Of a stretch of DNA of 64,000 nt, positions 49,001-59,780 are shown piece after piece (the stretch's first letter is position 1; every line of letters begins with the position of its first letter). The DNA comes from Platycnemis pennipes. Lineage: Eukaryota > Arthropoda > Insecta > Odonata > Platycnemididae. The notes under the pieces were generated by a model, which had not been told where the DNA came from, ran no database searches, and saw only the letters and a program-made list of their open reading frames with translations. A program made the position numbers and the translations under genes. The DNA lies in the NCBI GenBank assembly GCA_933228895.1, contig OW121858.1:27365859-27429858 (forward strand). Reading direction: 5' to 3'.

Positions 49001-52000
49001 AAAGGGTGTTGTATTTCTCTTTTTCTTACAAAGAAATCTGCAACAATATTCAATGGACAAGAGGAAGTCTGAAATGCTGAATTGAAACATCTATGTATTA
49101 AGAACAACAATTTAAAATTACTTATGCAATCATCTTATTAAAGGTGAAATTTAAAAAAACATTTTTGAGAGCTTATTAGCCTTGAAGATTCTCCTTCTTT
49201 CCAGTAAGATATATCTGGCCTTGGAGAACACCAATTCACTGGACATATACTAGCCAAAAGAAAAATCCTTTTTTATCAAGGTGTAAATTCTTTGGTGTGC
49301 CCTATTCCACCACCCCTGAAGTGGATCTTCATGTCACAAACAATGGAGTTCCTTTAAAAATGTATTAACTTCAGTAATGGCTGCAGCAGTTGGTGACTTA
49401 TCTCAGATACTGATTCACCAAATGGAATGTAAATGCATCCAGACACATCCGAAAGAAGTAACCATTCCCATAATCAATACCTGGCTAGGACATACAGTCA
49501 CACAGGCTAGAGAAACAGCTCCTGCTCTTCCAACTGGATTACTTTTTGTCGTATCAATGACTGCGTGATTGTCATAACCTTGACTACGTAGTGACTTGCC
49601 TTCAATGTCCAATGATCTTCTGCATGTCGCTTCAAAATTTGGATGAAAACTTTATGACCTCCTCTGGTATATCAAAATTCAGTGATTGTACATATTTCTT
49701 TATTCCCTGGCTGAGGGGTATCAGTTTGGTTGCTTTCACCTGTTTTTCTGTACTGAGTTCTAGTATAACCTCATGAAAAGGTGATGACATTTCACATAGT
49801 TTCTCCATTATTTCGAAATGTTTTTGTGCCTGAGTAAGTTCAGTTCTTAACAATGTAACACAGTACAACACAGTAAGAGCGGACAGGAGAGTTCTTTATT
49901 TCTCAATACTCTATTGAGCATTACGTATGCAGAATTCCACATAGTGGCTACCTTCTGCTTTAGATTAGGCTAATTGACTTGTGGAGAATACAAATGTTTA
50001 TGTTGGGAGAAATCATTCACTTTGTACTTATTCCATGAATTTATTTTAACTTAACCAGTTTCGATGTTAGCACTTCTTCATCAGGGTTACAATCTCCCAA
50101 GAGTCTGGGAGTGCAAGTGACATATACAAAATTCCTGGGGGTGGGGGTTAGGTGAGAATTGGTTGAGGGAGGGAAGAGCCACTGAATCGGCAATGTGGGT
50201 CAAAAGGAGTTGACGGAGGGTAGTGGCTTGGGGTAGTGGGGGAAAATGGAAACCGGAGGGGTGGGAGAAAAGGTGGGGTATTGCTAATCATCAATGGTCG
50301 AAGTGAAGAGGAAGAGGCTACGGACGGCATGGTGCCACACAGAGGTAAAAGGAGAACATTTAAATTCGGAAGAGTCATTTAAAACCAATACATTAGGAAC
50401 ACCTTGTCTCTTAACAATTTCTAAATTCTCTAAAAAATCCAGTTTAAACCCTTTGTCATTTATGTATAAAATCTTGGGTGAAAAATTACCATGGTGATTC
50501 TTAAAATGCATGGTGATACAATTCTTTTCAACTCCAAGGACAAGATTGTTAGTTTCGAAAGATATGGAATGTATCTACTAGAGTGTGATGGTTTTAATGG
50601 TGTTTATGTTGGACAAACAGGTCTTAAATTCACCATCAGAGCAAAAGAACACAAGAAATATTTGTTAAATAATGACCCAAAACCTGGGTTTGTAAAGCAT
50701 CTTATTGAGACTGTGAAATCTGTGGCAATATAATTGTGAGTGAATCATCGAATGCCTTGTTGTTGTCATCTCGAAGGTCCATCTCTTCATGTGAGGTAAC
50801 ATCAGTGGATTTGTGGTCAGTGGTCTTCTCCTATTCTATCTCCTCTAATTCCTTTAAACAACATCATTATTTGCAGGATTCTTTCATATTTATGTTCTGA
50901 ATGTGTATCAATCCAAGATATACCACCTCTCCTGTGAAGTATATTCATTCAGAATGTAAATATTGGATTAAAAATTGTAAATGTATGAATAAGTTTACCT
51001 GAATATGGTTAACTAATGTTTGCATAATTAAAAACTTATTGGCAGAGGGTCTTCAAGGTTTGTCTGATGTATATACCTATTTGAAATATTGCTATGTGGA
51101 TTTGATGCGCTCTTATTTCTTGTCTTCACTAGAAACAAAGCATAATATTGTTAGTGTGAATGTTGCATTGGAAAACAATAGCAAGTAATTGGACAGTGTC
51201 CTTAGTGGTACGTTATGGTGTTTATAGAAATCAGTGTTTAGTGAGTGGGAAGGCTGTCTTGCTGCTTCAAAATTGATATGATGATGATTAGACTCACCTG
51301 ACTCTGATGATGATTAGACTCACCTGAACTTGTATTGTTGCCCTGACCTCTCCCCAAATTAAGAGTGGAGAGATGACTGTGTGTAAATCTGAAGTTCCTT
51401 CTGGCGATGAGACGTGTTGGAGTGATGCAGATATGAGAATTCATTCATTGCAGTTCGAATCGGTTGATGACGGTAGTGAATCACTTGAGGTTAGTTGATA
51501 ATGAAGGTGAAGCCGCACAGTCTCTGCTTTGATTCATTCCATGAGCTGTGCATATTTTCCTTTGTTTGCAGTAAATGAAATATGCACAGTCTACTCAATT
51601 ATTATTTTGTGTGGGTGTGTACAGAGGGACATGATCTGTATTGAATCACAGATATTAATCCTCTCTTTAAGTTTGATAGTTGCTGCAGCATGCTTGGTGG
51701 AGATCCACCACCTGCCACACACCTTTAATTTGGTGGCTGGCATTGTATTGTATGCATGTAGATGAATTCAACAGATGTTGTGAGTTGAACAATTGAAACA
51801 AACAGCATGCTTTGTACTTCTTCAACTTTTACCACTCCCATTTATGATGCATTACAACTCTTTCTCATGTCTGATAGCTCATTGGAATGTGCATACTTTA
51901 TGTGTCAAACTTTGTTGCTATGTATCTTTTGAATGTGAAAATCTCAGTGAAGTTTTTCTAATAATTATTCTTATTAGTATCAATCCCAATGTAAAATTAG

Positions 52001-55000
52001 TCCTTAAACAGAAGTTAACTAGTGATATAGAATTAAATAGAAGTTAACGTAGAATTTGTCCTTAAACAGAAGTTAACTAGTGAACTTTGGTAAATGCTTC
52101 AGATTCCTGTAAAGTCAGAGGAGGGTGAAGGAGTTGAGAATTCAATGAATTGGGATTTTGGACATCACCTGAAGACCGAAGTCCCTGGTGTTGATGATGA
52201 GGTGAGCAGTAGGGCACTATCGTTTAATTTTGTTGTCTTGGTCAAACATTTACAAACCCTGGAGTATTTATGTAAAACCATTTAATTTAAAAATGATATT
52301 AAGTATGTTTCCTAATTTTTTAAAAAGGAAAAAAGCAGAGAAAGAAAACACAATACCAAAGTATTGTATGGCGTCCAATTCTACTTATGGCATGAAATGT
52401 ACCTACTCTCTCCTCTCCTTGCTGCTAGTTGGCATTTCTCATGCCACTAAGCTGACTATACACTATGTGAAAACGTATGAACATGCAACTGAGGAAACTT
52501 TATTCAGTTATCATACTAATATATAAAAATGGAGTTGTGTCTGTCTGTCTGTCAGTTCTATGTTCATTACGCATCTCCTCAAATACTACTGAACCTATTT
52601 AGCTGAAATTTTGTAGGATTCTAGCATGTGCACTAGAAGGTGCTACAGGCTATTAACAAATGGCTCAGGATCCGGGTTTGATTCCTGGTGCCAATTACAT
52701 ATTTACATTAGTTTAAATGGACTTTTTCAATTTATGGCAGTGTAAGAGTTTTTTCTTTCATTCAGTAAAATAACTAAATATTAAATGATTTGTTTCATTA
52801 TTTCTGTATTTAATGGGGAAATGTTTAAACTTTCGTATTCTTCTAACCGATTTACACCTGTTCTTTGAGGTTTCTAGGCATGTGTAATGTGCATTGAAAT
52901 TTAGTGTTTTTTTTGTTGCAAGCATCACTAAAGCCTTTGCCATTGTTGTCTCTGAAACGAAAACATCGTTGATGCTTAAAAAGTTGGTTGTAAAGGGATG
53001 TTATAATTGGCATTGTGCTTTACCTGAGGATATAGAAAGTTACTGAAGGTATTGTAGGCTATTCATGAAGAAAGGTCAGCCATTTTTTTCCGTACAAAGA
53101 TACATGCTGACTGCTAGTGCTACTCGCGGATTTAGAAGGCTTGCATTCGGTTATAATTAGGAGTATTTAAATGAATACTTCAGGGGTGTTCAAATTGTGA
53201 ATGTTTTTTTTGATTCTATATGGGATTGTGCATTTTAACCGGCCTGGGACATGAAGAGAGGATATAGAACAATTTCAACATCATCGTCAGAGAAGATAGC
53301 TTGTGATTTGAAATAGTTTAACATAAAACCAGGGAGTAAAATTCAAATCCCAACAGAGCATAGTTTCTGATTATGTATCCATGGGATGTTCATTGATGCC
53401 ATTGCAATGATACTAAAATAGTTCATCCAAAAGTGATACCATAAATAGAATTGTTCTTTTTGTGAAGATATTGAAAGGTACTAAAAGAGGTATGGCAGCT
53501 AAGTCTTGAATCTAGATTGGTCATTTTATTCAGAAAAATCATACAGCCTACTTTTCGTGCTACTCCCAGATCAAATAGGTTTGCATTCGGTAAAACTAAA
53601 AGTTTTTAAATGAAAGTTTCTGTGGGATTCAAAAGGTGAATATTTTATCGATTTAGACCATATGCCAAATGGTATATCTTCATCCCTCCCCCCTTTTTAC
53701 TGTGGAGTGGCGGCCACCTTCTTATGCCATTCACCCCCCACCATTAAAGGGGGGAGGGATGAAGATATATAAGACATCAACCTTTCCAATATATTTTATC
53801 TTTGCCTGATGATGCATCCTGCAATGGCCGTGAAACCTCGCACACCGACAATGTGTTATAGGCAGCTACAACTGAAAGCCTCTGATGACGATTGATTTCT
53901 GATGCTGACGATTGACGCTGTGTAAACCTATGTTCCAAATATGTTTACATCGGTTTAAATTATATTTATGGTTCCGATACTGACTTGGAGCCATAACTAA
54001 CACCATAACACAAGTTTATTTCACCCCTTCATGAAAGATGTTTTAATTGCTTCATACAATTTGCATTTATTATATTTCTCCCTTCCATTGAATTTCAACA
54101 GGTGCCTTCAGCTAGTTTATTTTAATTATTTATTTAAATGTAACAATTTATTCAGTTTACTGCTCATGTTAAGCCACACATTTAGAGAGAATGTAAACTG
54201 CCTGACACTGATGGGTGTTTGTGGCCTATTGTGTACAATTTAGCCTCTATATGTCTGCCGAGAGCATGCAGAATGCCTCCTGATGTTGAAGAATCTTCTC
54301 GGGTTCCAGAGGAGGTAGTATGTGCACTGTATACTACAGGGAGAATGAGAAGGTACGTCGATGCTGTATAGAAAGGGTTAAAAACATGTCTAACAATTCT
54401 CAAAGGACGAGTCTGCATTTTGGGTGCAGTGATTGCATCTTGGTGAAGATGGAGATGCTTTGTATAGTCTTATAGTGTATTGTTCTTGAACTCTTGCAGG
54501 CCCCATCCGGAGGCATTGGCATTGTGGGCACAGATTCCCAGGATTGTGAGACAGAAAGTGGAATGCTGATGATGCAAGCCACTCCGACACAAGGTAATAT
54601 TACAACATCCTGTGACCTATTATCTCCTCACTCTCTGCATTGCGCTCTGTATCATGGTATCATTTGATCATATGCTTCACAAATATTGAAGAAAATTTTC
54701 ATCTGGGATATCTTTTGTGTGTAGAGTGTACTGCCCTATAAAGCCACTTCACAGGTGGTTGGAAGTGGGTGAATAATCGCTTAATGTGTATTCTGTTTAT
54801 TGTTTTGATGGTAGCATTGCTATTCATTTGGCTTTTGCCATCAATATACCATTTTGATAACATGCTACTAAGTTCACTCGATGCAATTCGCAAGTTAGCT
54901 CTGTGTTATGTGGCTCCAAGCTTTTAAATAAATTCAGTCCTTAAGGACTTCCTTGCACCAATCTCTACCTCGGCCATCTGGAAGAAACTTTCCTTTCCAT

Positions 55001-57945
55001 CTACCCCTTAAAACCTCTCCTCTGGCTGCTCTATATCGACGATATATTCCTCCTTTGGTCATGCAGAATGAACTCATTGAGAACCTCTATTTCCATGCCT
55101 CCTCCTGCCTCTCTTTCACATTTTCCTATTATAACTCCCATATTGCCTTCTTAGATGTTGACAACCTGCTCGAAAACAACTAATTTTCCACACTGTCCAC
55201 ATAAAACCTACCAACAAGCAGCAATATTTTCATTACAGCAGCTGCCATCCCTCACACATGAAATGCTTCCTCCACTATTCCCTCTCAATTCGCGACCTCA
55301 TCTATAAAAATCCTTAATCCTTAAACTAATTCCTTACCAACCAACCTTCATCACTCCCATCTCCAGTGTGGCTACCCAGAAAACCTTCTTCACAATAAAA
55401 TCAGTCAGGAGGAACCTGCACTTCGAAGTACTGTATTCTTATGATTTATATCATTTGCAGTTTTGAATGAATTTAGGTTTAGTGGTGCCTTTCATAATTT
55501 AAAATATGTATTCAAACGATCCATATGGTGAAATATCAAGCAACATTATGTTAAACACACATATTTTAGGTATGTTTTGAAAACTTATTATTGTATTGAC
55601 TCCAGCCTCATGTAGTTATAATTTGATTACAATATTTACTAATGAACTGAGGAAAATAGATAATTATTTTTAGTTGTAAAACATTTGAAAATGTATTTAA
55701 ATGTTTAATTTCATGATAAATTGCATTATGAATGTATAAAGAATCACATGGCAACACCGAGATTGCATAAAAAGTTGAGCAGTACAGTGCTCTATGGTAT
55801 TTTGTTAACAGAATTTGAAGTGTGCAGCCTTTGTGTTTTCAAGTATTTGGAAGCGTTTCTTCATGCAATAGATATTGCATTTATTATTTAAATTTGCATC
55901 ACCTTTTATTTTTCACTTCACTCATTTGTTCATGGTATCAGTCATGCTCCTAATTCATCATCACCTTTCCGCCATCTCATTTTTGGTGGAGTCATATTGA
56001 TTTCATTTCTCATTCGTAAAATTTTGTTATAATACTATATCCATCCTATATCCAAGTACCTGTACTATATCCAAGGTATAATACTAAAATACAACATGTA
56101 ATGTACGAAATGTTGCATGATTGTTACGAATTATAATATAGAGTTTTGGTGGTAGTATTTTACACATCAAGTACTAATTGTCAACTTAGCATAACTTACA
56201 CAAAGTGTGTAAATTTTATATTATCTAGGCTGCAGTGATTTCAGATAATATGTATCTGTTTATATGTATGAATGATACAACATTGTGAGCAGTACATCGA
56301 TGATACCATGTTTTTGTCCCATAGTTTCAATTTTTTTAATAAATTAACATCATTTTAATACATTTTAGCAGGACAAAAAACTGCTGCCACTGAATGCCTT
56401 AAAGTATCAATCCCATCCTCAGATGTGAGAGAGTCGGTGTTCATTGCCCCATTACATGTGCCTGGCTGCATGGCAAGGGAGGAAGGACAGGGAAAGAGTC
56501 ATGTTTCAGATTCCGGGTCCAGGAGGGCGGATGAGATAATCAGCTCTCTTGTCCTGGAGGAAGGAGAGAGCAGGGAGGCTGTGGCATTGTATGACAGCAC
56601 TCGGCCGAGCAAGAGGGTCATGGAGCGGAGAAAGAAGAATGATGTGGAGTCAAGAGAGTTCACAAAAGTGGCAAGAAATGTCAGCCAGATAGGTGAATGG
56701 GGCACTGGTGGTAGTGCAAGGAACCAATTACCCCTGAGTGATGAAAATCCACATGGTAGAAGCTTCAAGTGCGACAAGTGTGGAAGTAGATTCAGATCAA
56801 AGTACTTGATTGGCAAACACATGAAGGTACATAATGTTCTAAGTGTTTTCAGGTGCAGCACATGCAACTTGGACTTTGACCATGAAGGTGAATACAAAGG
56901 ACATAAGTGTGCTCAGGAAAAGTTTAATTCCAGAACTCTCCGTAATGCTGACAAAAGTGTGCCTGACTCAGCTGGTTCTGGGCCGAGTGATGTCAGTATC
57001 CAGGATGACAATCCAATTGTGAAGAAGTTATTATCCCCTGGAATGTGCTCCAAGTCCTTTAATATACCAAGAAATCAGGCAATAGACACTCATACACACT
57101 CTGGGGAGAGACCATATTCTTGCACAGTGTGTGGGAGAGCATTTGCACAATCGAGCTATCTCAGAAGACATGTAATGACACACGATGGAACAAAACCGTA
57201 TTCCTGCAGTCATTGTTCTAAATCATTTTCACGTATACATAATCTAAATAGGCATATGTTAGTTCACACTGGCCTTAAAGCTTTTCCTTGCAGTCATTGT
57301 TCCAAATCATTTTCACGTAAAGATCATCTCAAACTTCATATGTTAGGTCACACTGGCCTAAAAGCTTTTTCCTGCAGTCATTGTTCCAAATCATTTTCTC
57401 ACAAATATACTCTACATGATCACATGTCTGTCCATACTGGCATTAAACCTTTCTCCTGCAGTCATTGTTCCAAATCATTCTCATGTAAACGTTATCTCAA
57501 AGGTCACATGTCAGTGCATAGTGGCCTCAAAGCTTTTTCCTGCAGTCATTGTTCGAAATCTTTTTCACATAAAATTGATCTCAAAATTCACATGTCAGTG
57601 CATACTGGCCTCAAAGCTTTTTCCTGCAGTCATTGTTCTAAATCATTTTCACGTATACATCATCTAAATAGGCATATGTTAGTTCACACTGGCCTTAAAG
57701 CTTTTTCCTGCAGTCATTGTTCCAAATCATTTTCGTGTAAACGTTATCTCAAGCATCACATGTCAGTGCATACTGGCCTCAAAGATTTTTCCTGCAGTCA
57801 TTGTTCCAAATCATTTGCCCAAAAAGAAAAACTCTCTAGTCACATGTCTGTTCATACTGGTGTTAAATCTTACTCCTGCAGTTTGTGTTCCAAATCCTTT
57901 TCTTCTAAAAGTACTCTTAACAAGCATATGAAGGTGCACACCTAA
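42951..57945 (+). CDS. Gene B: ZAD-C2H2 zinc-finger transcription factor (multi-exon model)
   Basis: Seven exons: 42951-43085, 43242-43412 (ZAD), 48285-48407, 51364-51489, 52103-52201, 54500-54593 and 56369-57945. The first five are phase 0. The sixth ends in phase 1 and the seventh begins with the two bases needed, so one frame of 774 residues results. The order is ZAD, an acidic linker with psi-K-x-E motifs, a Gly/Ser/Thr segment, then 12 C2H2 fingers. Expected role: nuclear sequence-specific regulator, dimerising through the ZAD. Introns contain Copia, hAT and Penelope debris. The completeness of splice signals and phases makes this a good model, but alternative use of the small exons is likely, and the exon at 51364 is the least certain. 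Confidence 0.7.
43242..43412 (+). CDS. Gene B ZAD exon 2
   Basis: 57 codons between a TTTCTCAG acceptor and a GTAAGT donor; carries the second ZAD Cys pair (CSIC) and the FFKQRCVENQEVYDSR segment. Confidence 0.85.
44165..47025 (-). mobile_element. Copia-type LTR retrotransposon remnant
   Basis: Domains in order on the minus strand: a Gag-like start (about 47015-46860, GYPQWELKIGVLFTE); the pre-integrase region (WHNKLRYINF) and integrase (TDVCRKMSP, YFTRCFDGYTPFLKVYL, KNFVQEAETHF) in one frame at 46443-45907; the post-integrase region at 45642-45418 (LREFGCVGYTKK, RVWNLKKRCVPEEDG); the start of reverse transcriptase at 45194-45020 (NWKEALQEEKKYLERNKTW, SRWVFKKK); and the end of RNase H at about 44280 (PSGEELVDMFTKPF). 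The reverse transcriptase core is missing, replaced by unrelated sequence at about 44.3-44.8 kb. Frames are broken throughout, and no LTRs were recognised. It lies in the second intron of gene B, antisense. Confidence 0.75.
45907..46443 (-). pseudogene. Copia integrase fragment
   Basis: Open frame of 178 codons with the GAG-pre-integrase WHNKL motif and the first part of the integrase core. CLCMEK-type Cys residues near its start fit the upstream protein. It lacks the final catalytic region, which continues in other frames. Confidence 0.7.
48285..48407 (+). CDS. Gene B internal exon, starts IPLKSEEQDAVEDPL
   Basis: 41 codons, phase 0; acceptor ACCCAATCAG, donor GTGAGG. Opens with L-K-S-E (psi-K-x-E). 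Counterpart of gene A exons 24311-24189 and 16934-16812. Confidence 0.85.
49600..49985 (-). pseudogene. hAT-type (ZBED-like) transposase fossil, copy in gene B
   Basis: The minus strand reads MWNSAYVMLNRVLRNKE, then in another frame FEIMEKLCEM, ELSTEKQVKATKLIPL and SQGIKKYVQSLNFDI, the hAT segment matching 23650-23935. Flanking frames to about 49.4 kb may belong to it. It is broken and antisense to gene B. Confidence 0.6.
50020..50740. mobile_element. Penelope-like element 3' part with GIY-YIG domain, internally inverted
   Basis: The plus strand at 50557-50715 encodes a GIY-YIG nuclease core (YGMYLLECDGFNGVYVGQTG, then RAKEHKKYLL and FVKHLIE). The next part of such proteins (KILYINDKGFKLDFLENLEI ... 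NDSSEF) is found on the minus strand at about 50490-50350, so the element has been inverted near 50.5 kb. The minus strand then has CCTGATGAAGAAGTGCTAAC followed by ATCGAAACTGG, the typical end of Penelope-like repeats (about 50095-50055). It is non-functional. Confidence 0.6.
51364..51489 (+). CDS. Gene B internal exon, SGEMTVCKSEVPSGDE
   Basis: 42 codons, phase 0, from a weak acceptor (CCAAATTAAG) to a GTTAGT donor. It has C-K-S-E near its start, a psi-K-x-E variant without the aliphatic residue, and a Ser/Asp/Glu-rich remainder. Open frame, phase and composition agree with its neighbours, but the splice signals are weaker. Confidence 0.55.
51490..52102. other. Gene B intron
   Basis: Contains a diverged inverse copy of the dispersed repeat (CCTGCCACACACC at about 51712) and a direct repeat CCTTAAACAGAAGTTAACTA (about 52003 and 52060) just before the next acceptor. 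Confidence 0.5.
52103..52201 (+). CDS. Gene B internal exon, starts IPVKSEEGEGVEN
   Basis: 33 codons, phase 0; acceptor ATGCTTCAG, donor GTGAGC. It has two psi-K-x-E motifs, V-K-S-E at the start and L-K-T-E at residues 23-26. Likely counterpart of gene A exon 17941-17816. Confidence 0.8.
52640..52700 (+). repeat. Possible tRNA-derived SINE fragment
   Basis: A B-box-like GGTTTGATTCC at 52675-52685 within CCGGGTTTGATTCCTGGTGCC; the A box is not convincing. It follows a TATAAAAATGGAGTTGTGTC-type string and the TGTC repeat often seen together in dispersed arthropod repeats. Confidence 0.3.
53673..53769. repeat. Long perfect-arm hairpin
   Basis: TATATCTTCATCCCTCCCCC at 53673 is matched by its inverse at 53746-53769 (24 paired bases) around a loop of about 48 bp. 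Either a tiny MITE or a folded RNA structure in the intron. Confidence 0.75.
54500..54593 (+). CDS. Gene B penultimate exon
   Basis: 94 bases from acceptor CTCTTGCAG to donor GGTAAT, ending in phase 1. Encodes APSGGIGIVGTDSQDC followed by a Glu/Ser/Met/Thr-rich segment, probably flexible linker. Its phase exactly suits the last exon. Confidence 0.65.
54594..56368. other. Gene B last intron
   Basis: 1.8 kb; contains Penelope reverse transcriptase debris (54.93-55.32 kb). The remainder is AT-rich and featureless. Confidence 0.5.
54930..55320 (+). mobile_element. Penelope-like reverse transcriptase fragment (YIDD region)
   Basis: In shifting frames the plus strand reads LLWLLYIDDIFLLW, the catalytic YIDD motif, then IAFLDVDNL and, in a third frame, KPTNKQQYFHYSSCHPSHMK, the block that follows it in Penelope-like enzymes. 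Frameshifts and stops make it a fossil. Confidence 0.65.
56369..57945 (+). CDS. Gene B last exon: 12 C2H2 zinc fingers
   Basis: Acceptor TACATTTTAG; the first two bases finish the codon begun in the previous exon. About 130 charged residues precede finger 1 (CDKC...HMKVH). Finger 2 ends in a C instead of the last His (CSTC...HKC). A degenerate finger follows (MCSKSF...THTH, first Cys lost). Then come ten regular fingers, mostly of the CSHCSKSF type, with linkers HTGLKAF in place of TGEKP. The stop TAA is at 57943-57945. The finger sequences are unrelated in detail to those of gene A, although the exon phase and position are the same. Confidence 0.9.
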
Positions 57946-59307
57946 GACAAACCTCATTCATCTGTTATGTGCTCAGACATTCATAAACAGGCAACTTTAA
58001 AAGACACCTTTTGAACTCATACTTGAAAAGCATTAATCATGTGACATTTGCTCAAAATGAATGTCTATATGACCTACCTAAAGAAAAATGCATTGCTGGA
58101 CATAGATAAAAGCATCATTTCATTGTGGAAAGTTGATTTAATGCTCTTTAAAACAGGAATGAGGGCTTACCTCTTGGTGTAGAGTCGTCTGTTAGGCTGT
58201 ATGGAATAGTTTTTTTTACTCTTCTCAGGACTAATGATTGTACCACTGCATGGTTTTTGACTGCGTTGCAATTATTTTTCTGGTACTGACCATGTCAGCC
58301 TAGTCAAACCATTTTGCTGTGGAAGTAAATTGTTTTCTCAGGTTGCTATAGGTGAGTTCCGCAAGGCTACTCAACTCAATCATTTGTAAGCTTTGTCTTG
58401 CTAATTATTTGTGTCCTTCAAGTAGTTGATATGATATACTGACTCAATAAATATCTTATACAGATCAATACAAAGTATAAATCTAGTGTTTTAGTCATTT
58501 TTACTGCTGTCAGAAGCAGAACCTCAGGGATATGCTAGAGCATGGCATGAAATGATATATTTATGACTGGTTCAATCTCAGGTTTTTGGGAGTTGAACAT
58601 TTGAGACCAAAATCCTTCTGCGTTGCATCTGTGTGAATTTTTTTTTCACCACAGTTTTGCTAGTTCTTCTGTTGGTGTCCTAAGGTGAAGGATGTCGAGG
58701 ATGCGTTTTTTGCCACTTATATAGGTGTTGCTGGTCGATTTTGGTGCCAAAAGCAACAAGTCTGTGGCCTCTCCTGGTAGTGTTCCATGTTTGTGCGGGG
58801 CATTGATTATCCATTGCCAACCTTTGTGTAGGGGATATCTGTCCCCTCTTTTGGAATTATTGGGAGTTTTCTTTATCTTATAAGTTTTAAATTTGTCTTT
58901 GATGAAATGGAACCCACTTACATCATTATCCATAGCTCTTGGTTGTTAATTAAACTGGTAAAAAACTCATATAATAGGGACAATATCAGTACTAGTGGTG
59001 GTGGTACTATTTGGACTTGGTACCCTTGATGTCCTTTATACAGTAGTAGTTTTTTCTGTGCTCACTTGACGAAGAAAATTTTTCTATAACTTCACTATTA
59101 TAAATGGATTTAAAAATGTCATTTTCAGAAGAAAGAAGAAGCATGTCGAAGAGTTGGACCTCTCCCGTGCTGCTTTATCATCATCATCATCGGTCAACAA
59201 TACTAGGATTGGTTTGACTCAGCCCTCCACTCTATGAGTTATCAAGCGTAATGGAACTCATCCAAGAAAAGAATTAAAAATAGTTGTTTTACATATTTAA
59301 ATTATCA
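57946..59307. other. Gene B 3' UTR and intergenic stretch
   Basis: The 3' UTR probably ends soon after the AATAAA at 58446. A minus-strand frame at 58933-58646 (95 codons, Lys- and Leu-rich) is not recognised. Around 59169-59250 the string ATCATCATCATCGGTCAACA and ATTGGTTTGACTCAGC resemble a dispersed arthropod repeat tail. Confidence 0.4.
58446..58451 (+). terminator. Poly(A) signal of gene B
   Basis: AATAAA 500 bp after the stop codon, followed by T-rich sequence with GTGTTTTAG. Confidence 0.5.
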
Positions 59308-59313
59308 TTTATT
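59308..59313 (-). terminator. Poly(A) signal of the dUTPase gene
   Basis: AATAAA on the minus strand, 36 bp after the dUTPase stop. Confidence 0.5.
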
Positions 59314-59348
59314 GAATAAAGTTACATATCATAAAAAGTATCACTACC

Positions 59349-59780
59349 TTAATTAGTATCCGAACTGCCAAATCCACTTACACCTCGACTAGTTGGGGAA
59401 AAGTGGTCATTGGTCGCAACAAAAATGACGTCTGTAGCAATATGTTCAAATATAATTTGACATATACGATCGCCCCTGTTTACCATAAAATCCTCGTTGC
59501 TATGATTATAAAGGAGTACTTTAATTTCCCCTCTATAATTTCCATCGACTATCCCAGCGCCTACCTCAATTCCAAATTTTAATGATAAACCCGACCGAGA
59601 CGTTAATCTTCCATAAAACCCCTTTGGGATCTCAAGAGATAATCCAGTTCACACAAGACAACACCCCCGCTTAGGAATAACATCATCCCGAATAGCAGCA
59701 ATATCATATCCAGCCGAACAGTCATAACTAGATTCAGGAATGGTTGCAAGCGGATGCAATTTCTTGATAGCAACAAGCAT
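59349..59780 (-). pseudogene. dUTPase (dUTP diphosphatase) reading frame with one in-frame TGA
   Basis: dUTPase hydrolyses dUTP to dUMP and pyrophosphate, keeping uracil out of DNA and supplying dTMP synthesis; the enzyme is a trimer. From ATG at 59780 the frame covers 143 codons, the usual size of a trimeric dUTPase. Motifs in order: SAGYDIAA (motif 1), SRSGLSL (motif 2), GIVDGNYRGEI (motif 3, with the catalytic Asp), GDRICQIIF (motif 4) and RGVSGFGSS (motif 5, C-terminal lid). The single interruption is TGA at 59651-59649, codon 44, between motifs 1 and 2; everything after it is conserved. An acceptor-like CTTCTAACGCTCTAG ends one base before the ATG, so an upstream exon may exist. It could be a young pseudogene of a cellular gene, a copy carried by a mobile or viral element, or a read-through gene. 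Confidence 0.75.

Larger units (their letters stand above)
48408..51363. other. Gene B intron
   Basis: 3 kb with the hAT fossil (about 49.4-49.99 kb, possibly from 48.9 kb) and Penelope debris (50.02-50.74 kb). The rest is without recognised content. Confidence 0.5.
52202..54499. other. Gene B intron
   Basis: 2.3 kb. Contains a (TGTC)n microsatellite near 52535, a tRNA-like B box (GGTTTGATTCC, 52675-52685), a hairpin (53673-53769) and a possible retroelement tail near 53.81 kb (CCTGATGATG ... GTGAAACCTCG). Confidence 0.5.

Noticed and set aside
54258..54352. Possible extra exon of gene B (PPDVEESSRVPEE frame ending at GTACGT)
   Set aside because: No good acceptor and the phase does not suit the following exon; could be chance.
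58646..58933. 95-codon minus-strand ORF after gene B
   Set aside because: No family recognised and no start or splice context; possibly a retroelement scrap but not supported.
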